Below are positions 6,300 through 8,382 of a stretch of 8,382 nt of DNA, piece by piece; within the stretch, counting starts at the first letter, position 1; every line of letters starts with the position of its first letter. The position numbers and the translations under genes are program-made. The DNA lies in NCBI GenBank assembly GCA_046724665.1, contig JBKOWZ010000270.1, positions 1 to 8,382 on the forward strand, read 5' to 3'. Source of the stretch: Actinocrinis sp046724665 (lineage in GTDB: Bacteria; Actinomycetota; Actinomycetes; Streptomycetales; Catenulisporaceae). The notes under the pieces are model-generated. The model had not been told where the DNA came from, searched no databases, and saw only the letters and a list, made by a program, of their open reading frames with translations.

Positions 6300-8144
6300 A
6301 TGGCCCGCGTGACCAGCGACCTGCAAAGCGAGAACGCGGCCGGACTGTCCGACTGGCCTGAGCCGACGAGCGGCGACTTCGACGGCGCGGCGCTGCCGGA
6401 CGCGAACGGCACCGCAGCCGTCGAGGCCGGAGACGAAGCCGAGGGCGGCGACGAGACCGGGGACCCGTACGGCTCCGCGGCGCGCCGCCGAGTGCGCCGG
6501 GGCTGGGAACGCGGCCGGGTCTGGTTCCGGCCGAACGGCGCCGCGCGCCCCGAGCCGCGGCCGTCGCTGCGCGAGCGGCTGGTGCCGCCGTACTACCCCG
6601 AGCTCTTCCCGGGCTCCGGGTGGATCCTGCCGCTGGTCATCGCGGCGATCGGCGGGCTGCTGCGGTTCTGGAACCTGGTCTGGCCCAACTCGGTGATCTT
6701 CGACGAGACGTACTACACCAAAGACGGCTGGTCGATGTGGATCTACGGCTGGGAGCACAACTGGCAGGACGGCTCGTCGATCGCCAACCCGGCGCTGGTC
6801 GGCCCCGGCACCTACGGCCACGACGGCGCCGCCAAGTTCTCCGCGGGCGCGGAGTTCGTCGCGCACCCGCCGTTCGGCAAATGGATGATCGGCGCCGGTG
6901 AGCAGTTCTGGGGCCTGAACGCGGTCGGCTGGCGGCTGATGGAGGCCGTGCTCGGCACCCTGGCGATCTACGTCATGGCCCGCGTGGCCCGCCGGATGTT
7001 CCGCTCGACCCTGCTCGGCTGCATCGCCGGGATCCTGTTCGCCTTCGACGGCCTGTCCTTCGTGATGGCCCGCACCGCGCTGCTCGACGGCATCCAGATG
7101 TTCTTCGTCCTCGGCGGCTTCGCGGCGCTGCTGGTGGACCGGGACAAGACCCGCGAGCGGTTCGCGCGCTGGCGCGAGGAGCGCGGCCCGCAGCTGCTGC
7201 CGCTCGGCGAGCACGGGCCGAAGCTCGGCGTGCGGCCGTGGCGGTGGATCGCCGGGATCTCGCTGGGCCTGGCCACCGCGACCAAGTGGAACGCGGTCTT
7301 CTTCGTGGCCGCGTTCGCGGTGCTGTCCGTGCTGTGGGACCGCGGCGCGCGGCGTGCGGTCGGCCTGCGGCGGCCCTCGGTCTCCACGCTGCGCCGCGAC
7401 GTGCCGTGGGCGTTCCTCGCGCTGCCGGTCACCGGCGCGGTCACCTTCGTCGCGTCGTACGCGGGCTGGTTCTTCAACACCAGCGACGGCGGCGGCTACA
7501 ACCGGTTCTGGGCCGACTCGCGCCCGTCGAACTTCTGGCCGACGTGGACCAACCCGTTCCGCTCGCTCTGGGACTACGTCCACCAGCAGTACGGCTTCAA
7601 CGCCAACCTCCAGTCGCCGCACCCGTACCAGTCGAACCCGTGGTCCTGGTTCGTCATGGGGCGCCCGGTCGCCTTCTACTACGAGTCGCCGAAGACCGGG
7701 TCGCAGGGCTGCACGCCGTCGATGGGCTCCTGCTCGGCCGAGGTGCTGGCGCTGGGCAACCCGCTGCTGTGGTGGTTCGCCACCGCCGCGATCCTGTACC
7801 TGTTCTGGCGCTGGATCGCCCGGCGGGACTGGCGCGCGGGCGCCATCCTGGCCGGTATCGCGGCCGGGGTCGGGCCGTGGCTGTGGTACGCGCAGCGCAC
7901 CATCTTCTCCTTCTACGCGGTCGCCTTCCTGCCGTTCATGGTGCTCGGCGCGACGATGGCGATCGGCGTGATCCTCGGCCGTGCGGACGCCTCACCAGCG
8001 CGAAGGGTGTGGGGCGCGGCGACCGCCGGGACGATCGTGGTGGGCGTCGTGGCCCTGTTCGCGTACTTCTATCCGATCTACACCGGGCAGACGATCCCAT
8101 ATTCGGACTGGGCCAACCACATGTGGCTGCCCTCCTGGATCTGA
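6300..8144 (+). CDS. Protein O-mannosyltransferase (Pmt family, GT39)
   Basis: Polytopic membrane enzyme that transfers mannose from polyprenyl-phosphate-mannose to Ser/Thr of exported proteins, usually during Sec export. The 614-residue protein starts with about 100 residues of acidic, then Arg-rich, disordered cytoplasmic sequence. Membrane segments follow from WILPLVIAAIGGLLRF (108-123). The first extracytoplasmic loop has the catalytic acidic pair IFDETYY (D135, E136) and VAHPPFGKW (187-195); ARTALLDG (257-264) is another family motif. A large loop at about 390-480 contains YQSNPWSW, RPVAFYY and a Cys pair (C471, C478). Several C-terminal helices end in WLPSWI, the typical tail of actinobacterial Pmt. 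ATG at 6300 is used; GTG at 6309 is an alternative and might be a leaderless start. Neither has a clear ribosome binding site. M. tuberculosis Rv1002c and the Streptomyces pmt gene occupy the same place next to rsmI. Confidence 0.95.
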   Translation: MARVTSDLQSENAAGLSDWPEPTSGDFDGAALPDANGTAAVEAGDEAEGGDETGDPYGSAARRRVRRGWERGRVWFRPNGAARPEPRPSLRERLVPPYYPELFPGSGWILPLVIAAIGGLLRFWNLVWPNSVIFDETYYTKDGWSMWIYGWEHNWQDGSSIANPALVGPGTYGHDGAAKFSAGAEFVAHPPFGKWMIGAGEQFWGLNAVGWRLMEAVLGTLAIYVMARVARRMFRSTLLGCIAGILFAFDGLSFVMARTALLDGIQMFFVLGGFAALLVDRDKTRERFARWREERGPQLLPLGEHGPKLGVRPWRWIAGISLGLATATKWNAVFFVAAFAVLSVLWDRGARRAVGLRRPSVSTLRRDVPWAFLALPVTGAVTFVASYAGWFFNTSDGGGYNRFWADSRPSNFWPTWTNPFRSLWDYVHQQYGFNANLQSPHPYQSNPWSWFVMGRPVAFYYESPKTGSQGCTPSMGSCSAEVLALGNPLLWWFATAAILYLFWRWIARRDWRAGAILAGIAAGVGPWLWYAQRTIFSFYAVAFLPFMVLGATMAIGVILGRADASPARRVWGAATAGTIVVGVVALFAYFYPIYTGQTIPYSDWANHMWLPSWI

Positions 8145-8196
8145 CCGGAATCACTGGATCTGGCCGGAGTCAACCGCCTCCATTCGGAGCTAACCG
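8136..8196 (+). repeat. Degenerate tandem direct repeats, period 19-20 bp
   Basis: Two adjacent 19-bp units (8136-8154 and 8155-8173) agree at 16 of 19 positions, beginning TGGATCTG and continuing RCCGGARTCA. The core GGAGTCAACCG (8166-8176) recurs as GGAGCTAACCG (8186-8196), 20 bp on and matching 9 of 11. The first unit includes the stop codon of the mannosyltransferase gene. Whether these are protein-binding sites or a simple local duplication cannot be told from sequence. Confidence 0.6.
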
Positions 8197-8206
8197 GGAC
8201 CTGATG

Positions 8207-8236
8207 CGGGTGTATGTCACCCGGGGGCATTAGCAT
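8207..8236 (+). promoter_or_regulatory. Putative leaderless promoter with overlapping palindrome for the LacI-type gene
   Basis: An inverted repeat CGGGTG-tatgt-CACCCG (8207-8223) is followed by TAGCAT (8231-8236), a TANNNT -10 match. This ends 6 nt before the ATG at 8243, so transcription would begin at or next to the start codon. No Shine-Dalgarno sequence is seen at normal spacing. The left arm of the palindrome falls where a -35 would lie (18 bp spacing), which fits autorepression by the downstream regulator. The palindrome could also be a short hairpin. Confidence 0.4.
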
Positions 8237-8242
8237 CCCGCC

Positions 8243-8382
8243 ATGGTGACGATTGCGGAGGTGGCCCGTTTGGCGGGGGTCTCGCCGTCCACGGTGTCCT
8301 ACGTCCTGTCGCGCAAACGCTCGATCTCCCTGGAGACCCGCACCCGGGTCCAGGCCGCGATCGACACCCTCGGCTACCACCC
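8243..8382 (+). CDS. LacI-family transcriptional regulator (N-terminal part only)
   Basis: The first 46 codons are visible before the window ends. The product begins MVTIAEVARLAGVSPSTVSYVLSRKRSI and reaches LGYHP. This is the complete LacI DNA-binding head: helix-turn-helix at about residues 4-23 with recognition helix SPSTVSYVLS, then the hinge-proximal helix TRTRVQAAIDTLGYHP. Family members bind palindromic operators and usually respond to a sugar, but the ligand-binding domain lies outside the window, so no effector can be named. ATG at 8243 is used; GTG at 8246 is possible. The gene is codirectional with the mannosyltransferase gene and 98 bp downstream, probably with its own promoter. 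Confidence 0.93.
   Translation, partial: MVTIAEVARLAGVSPSTVSYVLSRKRSISLETRTRVQAAIDTLGYH

Noticed and set aside
6255..7622. N-terminal extension of the rsmI frame antisense to the mannosyltransferase gene
   Set aside because: 456 codons of Arg/Ala/Glu-rich sequence without motifs, opposite a well-conserved membrane protein. The GTG at 6254 gives a normal RsmI.
8207..8223. CGGGTG/CACCCG inverted repeat as a rho-independent terminator of the mannosyltransferase gene
   Set aside because: The stem is only 6 bp and is followed by GGGGCA instead of a T-run. Its position at the promoter of the next gene fits an operator better.

Overview
The window is high-GC DNA with almost continuous coding, strong G/C at third codon positions, and GTG or TTG starts at several genes. 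This points to an actinomycete. The gene order (protein O-mannosyltransferase, rsmI, metG, tatD, a DUF348/G5/Rpf gene, rsmA) is the housekeeping block known from Mycobacterium (Rv1002c-Rv1010 region) and Streptomyces. A Streptomyces/Catenulispora-like organism is my inference; the sequence does not fix the genus.

Layout: five genes read on the minus strand, listed in order of transcription. rsmI (5286-6254) is followed after 10 nt by metG (3647-5275). metG overlaps tatD (2754-3650) by 4 nt. A gap of about 300 bp follows, then an rpfB-like resuscitation-promoting factor (778-2448). Its stop overlaps the start of rsmA (1-811, cut by the window edge). On the plus strand a protein O-mannosyltransferase gene (6300-8144) diverges from rsmI across only 45 bp. 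After another 98 bp comes the first 46 codons of a LacI-family regulator (8243-8382, cut by the window edge).

Functional reading: rsmI and rsmA modify 16S rRNA near the decoding centre, metG charges tRNA-Met, and tatD is a metal-dependent nuclease. Most of the minus-strand block is therefore translation and nucleic-acid maintenance. The Rpf protein is an envelope muralytic enzyme that appears to be membrane-anchored, with a tyrosine-rich cytoplasmic N-terminus. It has its own upstream region, which contains a CRP/GlxR-like palindrome. The mannosyltransferase glycosylates exported proteins.

I see no mobile element, CRISPR array, RNA gene or convincing new multi-gene system. The points most worth a second look are non-coding: the CRP-like site before rpf, the degenerate 19-20 bp tandem repeats after the mannosyltransferase gene, and a likely leaderless promoter with an overlapping palindrome at the LacI gene.
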